Below are positions 1-13,144 of a stretch of 64,000 bases of DNA, one piece after another. The first letter of the stretch is position 1, and each line of letters opens with the position of its first letter. Source of the DNA: Lepisosteus oculatus (lineage: Eukaryota; Chordata; Actinopteri; Semionotiformes; Lepisosteidae); the NCBI RefSeq assembly GCF_040954835.1, contig NC_090697.1, positions 9,726,001-9,790,000 on the forward strand, given 5' to 3'. The position numbers and the translations under genes are program-made. Below the pieces are notes generated by a model. It had not been told where the DNA came from, made no database searches, and saw nothing but the letters and a program-made list of their open reading frames with translations.

Positions 1-44
1 AGCAAGTTCTGGAAATATTAAATCTGATGCACTCTTACTGATTT

Positions 45-372
45 ATTTTGTTGTTGCCTTTATCCAGAGCAACTTACATTTGCATCCATTTATAGAGTTG
101 GATATTCTACAAGGACAATTTGGGTGAAGCACTTTGCTCAAGGGCGTAACAGCAGTGTCAGCAGTGTCTCACCTAGTATTTAAACCTTTTACAAGTCCAG
201 AACCCTAAGCACTGCTGTCCCTACTGGAGATAATGGTTCCAACTTATATAGTACCACTGGATGAACCAGATCAACTGGATTTGGGGGTACAGCAACAACC
301 TCTACAAAAGGGACTTGAACCCACAACCTGTCAATTACAAGTTCAAAAGCTTATCATTATGCTGTACCACCT
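45..372 (-). repeat. Old tRNA-headed SINE (V-SINE/HpaI-like)
   Basis: Read on the minus strand: a tRNA-like head with a B-box GGGTTCAAGTCC (about 310-325), a middle with CCTTGAGCAAAGTGCTTCACCC (shortened here to 22 positions at about 132-153), and a tail AAGTTGCTCTGGATAAAGGC at about 56-75. This tail is typical of vertebrate tRNA-SINEs as I recall. Diverged. Confidence 0.6.
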
Positions 373-1349
373 CCAATAGATTACTATGGAAAAGATTGTT
401 TTTCCATACTATGATGGAACACCCAAAGAATTTGTTCTCTAGCACACAGTAAATAGTTCGCTGTGAATTCCAAAAGCTGAAAGGTAAGCTTTTTGACTTA
501 CAAAATTCAGGTTTATAACCTTCGATGTCGTCTGAAAGGTTAGCATCTGTTATCACCACAAGGTTACAACTCTGTGGATATACAATAAATCAACTCTCTT
601 TTAGACAAGTTCTTAAAAAGATCACTAGAAACTGCAGCTTCTTAAAACATCTGTCTACTACAAACAAGTTTACATGTTACATGTTAAAATACATATATTA
701 AATTTATGTATATATATATATTGGATTCTGGCCATCCAGAGGTTTATTATTTATAAAATTAAGAAACCATTCAGTATATTTTGCTCATTGTATTGTATTG
801 CTAACTACTGCTTTCTGGTCTACAGACTTTGAAACATATTTACAGTATTATCCAGTTGCAGTTCAGGAACGTGAAACAAGTGGTGTGATTAGTTAACAAG
901 AGGTTCCATTTTTCCCCAATAGTGGTTGTTTGCAGTCCATTGGAGCTGCATTAAAAAACAGAAATGAGCATGTTTCTTTAATCATTTTGTTTATCCTTAG
1001 TTACCATTCTCAAAGTTTTTAATACTGTGGCTTTTTGGTTCCTTTAGCAGTATAAGACTCTTGAACTCTTGAAAACAGACATGAATTGAGTCCAGAGTAG
1101 TTATTGTAGAACATGCATTTATATAGAAAAAATAGCATTTCTGTATGCCAATAATACCATGAAAACGGAAAAGGGGCCAATGCTCATTTTTGGAAGATAG
1201 GAATGTTCTTCTCCATTGTATGTAGTCAGTTCTTCTGTAACCTGAGAGAATAAATAACCAAGTACCATGTTAAAAAACACACATTACCTGAACAATGAAA
1301 AACACCATAACAGGTTAATCAAAGATTAGGACTACTAATAACTAACTTG

Positions 1350-1650
1350 GTCATTAAAAATCCCAGTAAGGGTGTAACCCCGGCATCCTGGCCAAAATTT
1401 CCTATTGGCCCTTACCAATCATGGCCTCCTAATAATCCCCATCTATGAATTGGCTTCATTACTCTGCTCTCCTCCCCACTGATATCTGATGTGTGGTGAG
1501 CGTTCTGGCGCACTACGGCCGCCGTCGCATCATCCAGGTGGGGCTGCACACTGGTGGTGGTGGAGGAGAGTCCCCATTACCTGTAAAGCGCTTTGAGTGG
1601 AGTGTCCAGAAAAGCGCGATATAAGTGTAAGCAATTAATTATTAATTAAT
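1350..1650 (+). repeat. 5S-SINE (Deu-type), 3' fragment
   Basis: Carries the core (ATCCAGGTGGGGCTGCACAC at 1529-1548) and the tail with TGTAAAGCGCTTTGAGTGG and a short AT-rich end. The 5S-derived head is missing, i.e. a 5'-truncated copy. Matches the fuller copies at 22580, 35594 and 34028. Confidence 0.85.
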
Positions 1651-1854
1651 AGACAGATTTATGTATAATAGGAATTTCAGCAGAAGTGCACAGTGTTAAC
1701 AATATGAGGAAATCTGAAAGTGTAGTAACTACGGCTCAACAAGCTTGGATTTTCATTATTCATCGATCAATTCATTAACCATACATTCCAAAAATTATAC
1801 CTGCTTTTAACTTGTTTATAGTGCTTGTCTGATAACAAGACCGACCTCACTCAC

Positions 1855-4800
1855 CGTGTCCTGTGTGATGTCATTGCCAGACCCAAGCAGCTGTGTGCCC
1901 TTATCAACCACCAAAAGTCCCACTAAGGAGTTGGGCTCGGCCGCAGACACATCCAGAGTGACTTTGTCTGAGGGCTCTGTTTGTGCTTTGCTCCACCTCA
2001 AAGAAACCTGATCACCAGTGCAGTTTTCAGAAAGAAATCTCTGTATGATCCATATCAAACCACAAAAAACTCACAAGGAATAGTAACATCCAAAAATCTA
2101 ATGAATTATAATCAAAAGTATTATACGTTTTGGCTTAGCCCACTTGGTTAAGGACAAGAAGGCTCAAACCCCCAGATTTAATCAAGGGGGAGCTGGAAAG
2201 ATAGAGATGAGTTGAAGGTGTCTAGAAATCTTGAATGTAAATTAAAGATTGTTTTTTTCAAACTAGGCATGCATGCAAAAAAGGAGTCACCTTGTTTTTG
2301 AAGACATTAGCGATGGGAAGATTAAGTGCATCATTAATAATTTCTCCATCGTCCCGAACATAATACACAATGATACAGGCAAGTGGAGCCCAGGACTCTT
2401 CAGGGATCAAGGTGAATGAAGCATTGGACAGTTTGCCAACCGACAGCGTTTTTCCTCTCGATGTAACCTGAGGAATCAATGTGGAGTTACATCAGGTTCT
2501 GAAACAACTGACGTTAGATGGTTGGATATTTCAAATTAGGTTTTGGTTAATACTACAATTTTGATGAATTGACAACAACTTTTAAAATTGACATGAATAA
2601 AAAAAATTAAGTAATTGAAATAATATTAAATTGATACATTTCTTCCCACTTTTGATAAAGAAGAGAAGACCAAACAATAATTTACTTAAGGCTTGTGCAA
2701 ATAAGCACAGTTTTCTACTTTTATTAACGTGAAAATTACTTTGTAACAGAATTTATTAATTATTTATTGAAATAAAAGAATAACCACCAGAATTTGGCAA
2801 ATTATTTTGATATAACTTGATATAATTTAAGACAACGCAAGGTAGACAAATGTACAATTATTTCTTTTTCTGAGTTTGAATTTTCTGTATTTGACAATGC
2901 GATTTGAAGTACACCTTACCAAATAGTGTAACTCCTTTAATGGATTACTGCTCTCAACAGTTATCCGAAATGGAATCCCAACCTAAAACAAAATAATACA
3001 TATATTGGATGAGTATATGTGCATACAAGTGACACATTATACACTTCACATTCCTAACAACAACAGCTTCACACACACTCAAGAGTTCAAACAAATTCAC
3101 TTTTATTACACATTTAATTACCAGTGTTTTGTAATTAAAGCTATCAAAACGATTCAACCATACATAAACATGGTGTATTCATACCGATAACAATATTACT
3201 AGTAATACTAGTTCATCTTCAACAATTTCAGAAATATTAATATTATAAATTAATAATATACTATATATTTATGCTCTACATCACATTTCATCAGTTATAG
3301 TTTTACAGTAAATGTCAGAAGTTACCTTAAGATCAGACCTGTCCTTCTTTAACTGGATGTAGGATTTACTAGGGGATTGATATGTTTGGTATAAGTCCAG
3401 GATCTCAAAACTACGAAGGAGCTGTGCCTAGAAATATATATACAGTATATACTGCATCACAAAGGCACTTACAGATGTAGCACTTACGGTGGTTAATTAC
3501 TGTAGATTATTTTGCTCCAGTTATATAATGTGATGAATAAAACAATGTTTTGGTCTCCCTGCTTCTTCAAATTATGCTAAATCACAAAACAGGATTGATT
3601 AAGCATCGTCTTTAGAGTGGGTATCTTGCCATCACATCAAATGACATAGCAAACAGCTGTATCTCAATAGCCTGGAAACTGCTTCAGTAAACTGATGTGT
3701 CTTAGCACCATGGGTCTGCTCAGGTCTCACATGATCATGACATCACCATACACCCACGGCAGTAGTATCATCCTCAACAAAAAGCAACGCGGATGAATAG
3801 TCACTAAAGTCAATGTTATATACAGTATAAAATGGCAAAGTAATTTAATGTATGTGATAGGAGTAGAAAATAATTGTTAATTACATTGTGCAATGCCAAC
3901 AAATTATCAGGAAATGCCACTCTGGTAATTAATTATGTTATGTGAGTTTGGAACAAGCTGCCCAGTCATGTTTTTCAAAGCTTCTTTCATGGAACAGTTG
4001 CATGCATTCTCAGATGAATTAACTACTAGCAACCAAGTAACCTAGGCAGAAAAGTGGCAACAGTAATAAGAATGCATACAATGTCTATTTCACACAGCTA
4101 TACACTATATTAGTTTACCAGGAAAAGAAATGACTTAATAAATATCATTTTCACACAGAGCTTTTGATAAATTCGCAGTCGGCCTGGATATTTGGATGGA
4201 ATTAGCTTTAAAAAAATAGTTACAGACCATTCTGAGAAAGCTTTATCAGATTTTTAAAAGTGTGAAATTATCCGTACCTGAATGCTTAATCTGTAGATTT
4301 TTTCGGGCAGTTGAAATCTGATTGCTATTATTCCATTTTCAGGAACCATATAGCTCACAGTTTCATATGTTTCAGATGGTACTTCTGTACTATAAGAAAA
4401 ATCTGAAAAGTTATTTGTCCTGGATTGGAAGATCCCAATGCCCCAATCCCAGTAGTTATCTCTGTATTTTCGTATAGAGATTGTCACATTGTCTCTTCTC
4501 TCTTCTGGAGTCAGGGGCTTGTATGAAGATATTTTAAGCTGCAAGAGTAAGCATTGAAACATATTTGTTGGCGGATGAATAAAAATTGTTTTTTTATGAA
4601 TCTGCTAAGTCTTTCTAGAGACAGGTGACTTGAGCAGGACATTCATAAATGATATTCTCTTTATAGGCAACATTGGTGAAAATGCCTTCAAGAATGTAAT
4701 ATTTTATTTCATAATATCAGTTTTTGTTTTTCGAACAAAGGTGACCTGGATCAAAATAAGAAATAGTGTTAAAAAAATGTAAAGGATGTCATATGTTCTG

Positions 4801-7800
4801 TCAGTAAAGACTTCACTTACATATGTTGTAAAGTTTAAAGATGGTTTCAAGTCAAAAGGATACCCATAAAAATTCAGTTGGTATTTATTTCTAACTGCTG
4901 TGGTATTCAATGTGGTGCTCTGAGTAATTCCTAGAAAAGAAGAACGATTGTAAGCCAACAGTAATAAAACAATTTCACCTGAAGTTTATAAATGCATCTA
5001 ATATATATTTTAATTGTAAATTGGATTGGGTACAATCATGAAAAAGTGAGTATTTCACTTGGGTGTTCACAATATTAGCAACATGTATCAGATAAGAGAA
5101 GTACTAATAAGAGTCAATGAGTTTGAAACAAGATACTTCTGCATTCAAAGACACACAATGACTGCCCTTTTTCAAACAAAACCTTCACAAACGTGTAATT
5201 TAAATGTAATAATCAACTGTGTGGACAAAAAATAATAAAACTCCACTGAAGATATGTAGAATGGAAGCAAATCTACCAGTACTGTACTGTATACAAAAAT
5301 AAAAATATTAAATTTACTTTGCTTACCAGTCAAATGCTCACTAACAGAGGCAGTTATTAGGACATTTATCTCATCAGGAAAATAGGCCTCCAGAATTCCT
5401 GCATACAGGTTATCATAATCAGCAAAGTCTTTGTATGTGATATTAAAAGTAGCCAAACCATCAATCTGAAATAATAGGAAATACACTCAGTATTTATGAA
5501 AATAATTGAATGAAACAGAACAATAACAAATTTAGGAAGCTTTTTTAAAATGCAAATGTATTGCATACCAATAAAAAATATATACTCATGATCATGGCAA
5601 TAATTCCTCTACAATTAGAGACACGAGGGCAAAAATCAAACTTGATGAACTCTTGTACGGATAGAATAAGGAAACATACCTCCATGGTTTTATTTAAAGG
5701 GAGCTTTATATTAAAGTAATTCAGTAAAACTGTGACTGTCATTACTCCCTTCACAGGTTTTCCATAAGTATACCTGTAAATAAAAGTATTCCTAAGTTCA
5801 GAACATAATGTTAATAACTTCATTTAATAATAAAATAACAAGATAAGAAACTTAACAAGAGGATGAAATCATGCAAAAATGTGGGAAGCACGAGATATCA
5901 TGAAGTGCAAATAAAATATCATGAAGTGCAAAGGTGATTCACACTAAAGTTTATATTCCAAACAGTCATCTTCTTAGAGCAAACAGCAGATGGAACAAGA
6001 CCATTACAGTTCTTGTATCTAAAACTCACTTGGCAGTGACAGTCCCACTTACGCCATCTTCATAATTAAACACTGAAGGTGTCTGTATCAATACTTCAAA
6101 TGTGGGGACCACTGTGAACAACATAATTAACATTTGAAAAAAAGAAAATATTCTAAGCTAATATAACATTAAATGGCAAAGATCAATTTAATAATCATAT
6201 TTTTCTCATAGAGACAAAAGGCTCACCTATAAGACTCTGCATGGCTTGGCACCTGAATACCTGTCTGAACTATTATCGCCCTACTCCCCACCTCGCAACC
6301 TCGCTCTTCTAATTCTGGTCTCCTTACTGTCCCCCAAGCCCGTCTACATTGTATGGGTGACAGGGCCTTCTCCTGCTATGCCCCCAAGCTCTGGAACTCT
6401 CTCCCCAAGAATATCAGAGAGTCACCTTCTCTAAACTCCTTTAAATCCAGACTCAAAGCCTTCTTCTTTAGAAGAGCCTTTACTTAACTGGTGCCACTTT
6501 TTACCCCTCTGCTCCTACTATTCTTAGTACTACCATCCATGGTCTCCTCTATGTATTGTAATTGTGTTTTTTCTTGTGTATTATTTTTATTTATTGTTGT
6601 TGTCATTCTGTAAAGCAATCTGAGAAGCCACCTTTGAAGGCGGTATATAAAATAAAGTTTATTAATATTTATAACAAGCAAGTCTTTGATCAAGTCAATT
6701 ACTGTACTTTAGACTGGTGTCAAAGTCTGCCAATTAATGTTGTTGAAATTACGAACTGCTTAAATTTCATAGGAATGAAAGAATGTGTTTCCTCCCTACA
6801 TTAAAACAAGACTAAGGCTCTAAGCTGAAAACTGAGTATTAGTTTTCAAATTCTTCCCTGTCCCTTGTTTCTAGTTCTATAATGACCTGAAACTAAAGAG
6901 GTTACAAATCAGTGCCTAAGGAAAACGTTACACCCTACATTGTTTCCTTTCCTGTCAAGAATAATACCTATTGGCATGGACTGTGCTTTTGCAGCCACAC
7001 TGAAAAACACCTTACCATATTCAGCAACAATGAAATTCTTTACTGACAGCACCCCCTGAAAGACAGAAAATGCATCACAATCATGATGACTTTTCTGTCA
7101 TCTCTGAAGTCTCGTGCTTTAAATGCAATATTTTTCCATTATTGTTCTAAATAACTTAAAAAAATGAAGTTGGAAAAACAAACTTGAAAGTCAATTATTT
7201 TGAGATATAAAACTAAAGTACTCAAAACAGCACAACAGATGCAAGCGTAGTATTGGTTTCAGTGTTATACACTGCGGTTTAGTCTGGTTCAGACTTACAT
7301 TTCCAGAAGCTTCGATAGACCACGTGCCAAGGGGAGGGTTTTCGGATAAATGAAACTCCTGTGATACAACCCCCAGCCTGCTATCCAGTGATAGCCACTG
7401 TTGTATCAAATTTCCCTGAGGATCCTGTCGGAAAAAAAAACGAATATTATTTTTACTTTGTAAAGCATGAACGGTGATTAGGTGTTCGAATGTACCAAAT
7501 TTACATAAAACAAATCAATTCTATGACTTTTCACCTTAAGTACCCAAATTCTAATTAATCTGTCATGTAAATGGCATACTATGGTCTTTTGCAAGTATTT
7601 TGTTAAAATCTCTGACTGTTAAACTACTTGGCAGGAAAACAGATCCCAAAACTATAAACTGTAGAGGAAGCCAAGGTCTACCATTTTGTTTCCTAAGTCA
7701 GAGCAGTCCGGTGAGTCAAGATGGTGACCGTTCCCTGTTTGCTGGGAACAGAAAGGTGAAAGGAGGTGGGATAGTAATGTAAATAGGTATGAAGAAAAGG

Positions 7801-10086
7801 GCAGATTGGAGAGGTATTTGATAGCAAACTAGTCCTGCAGATCTTTAATGTGTTCTGATTTTTGTTCCAACAAAAACATTCAATATCATTATAAAAACAT
7901 TATTAAAGGACCCCAAATAGAACATTATCATCAATTGCAAGATATAGGTGCAAATGTTGCATTTTTTTTTATTTCAAACAATAGAAACAGATAGCAATGT
8001 TGTAAGTGTAAAATAAACTTCACTTTTTTGGGTATGTTGCTTAAAATATAACAAATTGGACATCTTCAGGAGGAATACAAAAAGCTCACTATGGGAGTGT
8101 CGGATATATTGTAATTCACACATTTCTCTGAACACCATTAGATAGTCATCTGAATAAGAGCAGATATCTTAGGGAGAAATAGCAGAATAAATGCTGAATA
8201 AGCAAGTTGAAGACAGACTGCATACAGGTCTGCATGCTTCAGTTGTCAGGGACATTATTCAAACCAAGGAGTGGGTGCAGAAAAAAAATAATCTAAAGAA
8301 ACAAGCAGAACATTAAAGCATCAATTAGCACAAGTGGTTGAGAGATCAGAGATCAGGTTAAGAGAGATATCACAAATCAGCACACAGAGGCGTTCCTTAG
8401 GACCGGTGGAAAATCTCCTTGCTAAACGGTATCAGAATTGAAATACCGGATATGAAGTAAACTTTTTTTCAAGTTAACGAATTTCTTTGTGTTTAGGACG
8501 TGAACTGTTTTTGTTCCAATTCATTTCCTCAATTTTATTTTGTTAAAGAAGAGTGCTCCTCAGAGTCCCTCTTGTACGTTTTTACTTTGCGAGAGGATGG
8601 TCATGTGTTGTCATTCCTGACCATTTTTTCCTAACCAATTTTCTATTTCCAGGGCAGGAAACTTAAAAAAAAAATTTCTTTAAATTTCCTCACTGTTTTA
8701 TTTTTATTATAATGGAATAACTGAGCTAGCTCTCTTGTTAGCACATCCATCTTTGTTGTTTTTTGCACATCGTCTGTTGTTGTTTTTTGCACACTGCCTG
8801 TTGTCTCTGTCTTTCTTTTGATACACAATTGTATTGTTGTTGTTGTTGTTGTTGTTTTCTCTTTCTACTACTTATGTCTGAGACCTAGCTAAATAGCATT
8901 TCGTTATACCATATACCATGTATATGAGTGTAATGACAATAAACTTGAAACTTGAAACTTGAACTTGATGTGTTTTCACTCACCTTGATGCCTATATCTA
9001 CTTGGCTCTTAGAAGGCTTCAGGTCAGGGTAAACAGACACAGCCCGGATTTTAACACTCTGCCCTGGCTTGTATTTGGGTCTGTCAGTCTGAATGAAGAT
9101 AGAGAAGCTCTTTGGGTTGAACTCAAGTTCAGTTTTGTTAGTGAAAACCAGCTTGTTTTGAACATATCCACTCACAACAAGCTGATAACCGGCCTTATCT
9201 TTCAGCTTTTCTTTGGGAACCTGGTGGAAAAGGAGAAGAAAAGAACTACCAACAAATCTAAAAAAATAAAAAATATTGACAGATCATAACCAATGAAAGA
9301 TGAATTACAGTAAAAGCGTGAAGTCAGATTAATGTAGCAATGATTGTGGGCGTAGGTTTAGAAAAGGGCATTCGTTTTTAGTTAAACATCTGGCAATTCG
9401 TTTTCTAGCCATTTTATCCCATACAGGACTACAGGGAAGCAATGGGAGCAAGGCAGGGTACATCCTGGACAGGGCACCAACAGCATTGCTTTGTACAGTG
9501 GGAGGAAACCAGAGCACCTGGGAGGAAACCCACACTAACAAAGGGGAAACATACAAACTAAGCAGCCATATCACTCACAACTAGCAACCCACTGAAGCTC
9601 AGCAGGTGTGAGCCTAGTCAGTACCTCCTGGGAAAAACTAAGGTTGCTGCTGGAAGTTTTGTTAGTGGGGCCAGCAGGGGGCGCTCACCTTGCGGTCCAT
9701 GTGATTTCTAATGCCCCAGTATAGTTATGGGGACACTATACTGTAAACAGGAGCCATCCTTCGGATGAGATGTAAAACCGAGGTCCTGACTCTCTGTGGT
9801 CATTAAAAATCCCAGGGGGTTTCTCAAAAAGAGTAGGGGTGTAACCCCGGCGTCCTGGCCAAATTTCCCATTGGCCCTTACCAATCATGATCTCCTAATA
9901 ATTCCCCTCTATGAATTGGCTCTCCTCCCCACTGATAGCTGGTGTGTGGGGAGCGTTCTGGTGCACTATGGCTGCCGTCGCATCATCCAGGTGGGGCTGC
10001 ACATTGGTGGTGGAGGGGATCACCATTACCTGTAAAGCGCTTTGAGTGGAGTGTCCAGAAAAGCGCTATATAAGTGTAAGCAATTA

Positions 10087-10163
<77 letters not shown>

Positions 10164-12272
10164 AAGTGAAGAGAGCCACCCAGGTCTATAATCAAACCCA
10201 GGACTCCAACACTGAGGTAGCAATGCTAACCACCACCAAATTTGGCAATAATAATAAAAACTAGAGTTATTTTTTCAGTAGTGCAGTCAAATCCTAATTA
10301 CAACAAACGAAGCTAACATATATATGGCGATTGAATACTTAATACTTTCGTACTGTATTTGGCTGACAGCCCTGGTGGAGGGTCTGAGCTGTAACACTGC
10401 CCTCTCACTTACAAGGAATGAGCCAGGGAGACAGCTGCATATGTGAAGCTGGGGTGCAGGGAGGGTAGTAAAGAAGATGTGCACAGAGTTGTGGACAGCA
10501 GGCAAGTATTTATACATAAGAGAAAGGAATTGTAAGATTACATTTTGACAAAACAATTATTGTTGCTTGCAACTTTTTTTGTTATAATAATTCCACGATA
10601 ACATTTTTGTTCTGCTTTGCAGCACACATTTCACAAAATAGATCAAATCAACTACACTGCCTTTGCTGCACAAAAAAGCAGCTAGAAAAAGCTAGAAAAG
10701 CGCCAAAATGTGGTGGAAATATACACATGGAGCTCTTGTAAAATTCAAAAAGGTATAAACATTTAAAAGAACCTGTAAACAATACTTACTGAAGGTATCT
10801 CTAGTATCCCAATTGAACCTTCAAAAACAAAACAAAATAGCTTGCAATAAATTATTATTTTTTTAATCGCAAATTTTGTTCTATGATTAATGTTTATGAA
10901 TAATTATTTATTTGTCTATTCACAATTTTACACATTTATTAAAATTTCTCAAAAGTTAGTTTTTCTTTTTACAGGATTGCTGACAAGAAGAAGATGACTC
11001 TGAATTGTGAAAATGACATTAGGGAATAACAAATTGTATCTTCATGTAAAACAAGTAGAGTAAAACCATCTGTGTACAGCATTGCAGAATGCAAACCCTT
11101 CCACTCTTCTGTTTCAGGGATATTTAATTTCTAATTACTGTACATACAGTATAATAGAGCTGAATGCTATAACAGTGCAAGAAGGAATATATGAATGCAG
11201 ACCTATACTATCAATCTATTATACTATATACTGTATATACTTTATACTATCAATCTATTATATAGATTTCAGGAGCATTTCAATATGAATCCTCTTCTAA
11301 TTTTCTATATATGCTATTTAGATAACTAACCAGTGCAACATAAACTCAACAACCAAAGCTTCTTTTACAATTTGTGATTTTTGAAGGAAAAAAAAATGTG
11401 TGAAAGTTTAAACCCACTGGTTTCACTGCCCTTTCTCTAAGACTGCAGGCACCATATAAGGCTTCAGTCATATGAGCAAGGCAGAATTGCAAAATTATCC
11501 AAGTAAATAGGTAGGGAAGGGGGTAAATGTTCTGTTGTCTTCTTCAAAGAGGTTAAGATAAAGCTTCAGGCTACCAAAAGTGTTTCATTTATCCTTCTTG
11601 TAACATAATTTGTCATATTATTCAGCTCCTGAATTTGAAAATGCAGCATTCTTTAAAGATAATTAAAGGAATTTTTATTTCAGGTTATGTCGATTCAAGA
11701 TTGTATTCAACATCCCTTCTGGTGTTACATATTAAAGTATACTGCAACATAAGCACTGTAGAAGAAAGGTAAACGTCAAATCCTGGGCCTTGTGTTTAAC
11801 AAGAAAAGCAGTTTAAAGATATGTTTAAGAAAAATGTAGGTAACATCAACACTGAATACCCTTGAGGCCGAAGAGCATAATCCATCTTAATATATTAAAC
11901 TTTAAACCTTGTTATCTGCTTCTGCTAGCAATGAGATCATAATGTATTCTTCTACATTTTTCTGCTACATCTTCTTGCAAAGAATAAATGATTACATTCA
12001 AAATATTTTAAACTGTTTAGTGTTATACTCTTATTACATTTTAAGCTCAGATTTTTACAATCTTTCTCACACACAATGCGTTCACTTCCTATTCCGAAAT
12101 GTCCTACTTGCCTCCTTTAAAAGTGGCTTCGCTTTTAACCAAACTGAAGTTCCCACTGAGGATCTCTGCCATGATTTTGACAAAATCAGGAGGGCTCCTC
12201 AAAAGTGCCACCGTCAGTGTGCTGGGGACAGCAGGACGCAAGAATCTGGGGGCTGTGATCAGATAAGAAGGG
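1855..12272 (-). CDS. cd109: CD109-like thioester protein, N-terminal half (partial gene, 14 exons found)
   Basis: GPI-anchored A2M/complement-family protein; in mammals CD109 is a cell-surface TGF-beta co-receptor and protease-binding antigen. Exons in coding order (window coordinates): 12112-12272, 10790-10818, 8984-9220, 7299-7424, 7016-7055, 6030-6111, 5680-5773, 5327-5465, 4821-4930, 4278-4538, 3326-3427, 2920-2982, 2291-2467, 1855-2007. Phases join without a break, giving about 591 residues. Family landmarks read directly: IFIQTDRPKYKPGQ (macroglobulin domain 2), NLIQQWLS, YTYGKPVKG, LKPSLNFT, LTPEERRDNV, SPSKSYIQLK, SWAPLACIIVYYVRDDGEI, VSLRWSKAQTEPSDKV and NDIT, in the same order as human CD109 as I recall it. 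Several N-x-S/T sites fit a secreted ectodomain. The first exon here starts mid-codon, so a signal-peptide exon lies upstream and was not found. The bait region, the thioester motif and the C-terminus are off the left edge. The intron after 12112 starts with GC. A CD109 paralogue rather than the orthologue is possible. Confidence 0.9.
6228..6672 (+). repeat. L2-type LINE, 3' end
   Basis: Encodes the typical C-terminal reverse-transcriptase motif HGLAPEYLSELL (about 6240-6275) and, with a frame shift, a SFKSRLKAFFF-like end at about 6440-6475. It finishes with an AAGCCACCTTTGAAGGCGGT tail and AATAAAGTTTATTAAT. A 5'-truncated, frame-shifted copy inside an intron of the CD109-like gene. Confidence 0.75.
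8690..8972 (+). repeat. LINE/SINE 3' tail with TTG microsatellite next to a splice donor
   Basis: Contains a TTG-rich tract (8833-8856), two copies of a TTGTTTTTTGCACA unit just before it, and a retroposon-like end (AGCATTTCGTTATACC at about 8894-8910, then AATAAACTTGAAAC repeated). It stops about 10 nt from the donor of the exon at 8984. Confidence 0.5.
9325..9560 (-). repeat. tRNA-SINE, 3' part
   Basis: On the minus strand it reads the common body of the window's tRNA-SINEs: GGGTTTCCTCCCAGGTGCTC, then a CTGTCCAGGATGTACCCTGC block and GCTAGAAAACG end. The tRNA head has been lost where a 5S-SINE adjoins at 9561. Confidence 0.7.
9561..10160 (+). repeat. 5S-SINE (Deu-type) with long ATT microsatellite tail
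   Basis: Head resembles the 3' half of 5S rRNA with a small deletion (AGGTGTGAGCCTAGTCAGTA at 9604-9623, then CCTCCTGGGAAAAAC), followed by the shared body, the core, the GTAAAGCGCTTTGAGTGG tail and about 70 bp of pure ATT repeats (10091-10158). Confidence 0.88.
10819..12111 (-). other. cd109: GC-AG intron of the CD109-like gene
   Basis: The exon ending at 12112 (minus strand) is followed by GCAAGT, a typical GC-AG donor. The AG acceptor precedes 10818. Only this junction gives ...TFKGG-SIGILEIPS in frame with the 29-bp next exon and the following VPKEK exon. A GT four bases further (GTAGGA) would disrupt the frame. Confidence 0.75.
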
Positions 12273-12542
12273 CTGAAATCAAAAGAAATAACTAGTAAGT
12301 GGTAGTTCATTACTGTAAATCCCTATAGGAAACAAACAATTTACCCAACCTTGCACTTTAATGGGTGAAAGAAGTTTATCTCAGATTTTCTGCCTTTGAT
12401 TGTTACTGTATGATTGCCTTCATCCAGTTTGCAGGTATATATAAATTGAATACGCTTGATGTTGAAAACTGTTAACTAATGTAACAAATTAAACATTGTA
12501 CATTGCTGGGATTTCAGAAATCCACAAAATTAGAACATGCTC

Positions 12543-12720
12543 AGGGCAGCATGGTGGCACAGAGGTTGGCATTGCTGCCTTGCAGAGCTAGGGCCCTGGG
12601 TTCAATTCATGCGGAGTGTGGAGTTTCTATATTCTCCCCACGTCCCAGGTATTTCTTTTAGGTGCTCTGGTTTCTTCCCACAGTCCAGAGACATGCTGGT
12701 ACATGCTGACTATGTCACGA
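12543..12720 (+). repeat. tRNA-SINE, 3'-truncated
   Basis: Starts GGGCAGCATGGTGGCAC with A/B-box remains (CCTGGGTTCAATTC, a B-box) and the body up to CACAGTCCAGAGACATGC. The usual end is replaced by an unrelated 12736-12860 sequence I do not recognise. Confidence 0.7.
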
Positions 12721-13144
12721 TCGCTACTCCTCCTCTTAAGGGGGCTCCAGCCCTTCCTTGTTCTGCCCCATTACCTGCACCTGTTTCTGATTTCCATTCC
12801 CCCTTAAAAGCCAGACGCAGATGTCACCCTGGGTTCTCTCAGTTTTATTCCTAAGACCTTGTGCAGGGTGTTTGGAGAGCTCTGTGCAGTACCTAAGAGA
12901 GATAATTGAAGAGCACAAAATACTCCATGGCCGACTGTATACAGTACAGAGCTCAGTTGTCAGCTCCTATTGGATTCCCAGCCAGACCTTCTCTATTGCC
13001 AGTGACACAACACACAACAAAACATGTTATTCTATATATAGTATTTATAAACAAGGTGCTTCAAAGAACTGACATCCTGGTCACCCAGAAAACCCCAGAC
13101 TGCTTAACTCTTAATACGCCTACAAAGGCCACACAAGAGATAAT

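Larger units (their letters stand above)
1..1854. other. Intron of the CD109-like gene, left edge
   Basis: No exon was recognised here, although the gene must continue leftward after the exon at 1855-2007. The stretch holds an old tRNA-type SINE near the start and a 3' fragment of a 5S-SINE at about 1350-1650; the rest is AT-rich without signals I can name. Confidence 0.6.

Noticed and set aside
2008-2040. Longer version of the CD109-like exon starting at 2040 (RFLSENCTGDQ)
   Set aside because: The acceptor at 2008-2010 has the better upstream tract and gives FKNK-VSLRWSK, matching the family; the extra residues have no counterpart.
9796-10223. ORFs over the 5S-SINE, including a poly-Asn run
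   Set aside because: Products of the SINE body and the ATT microsatellite.
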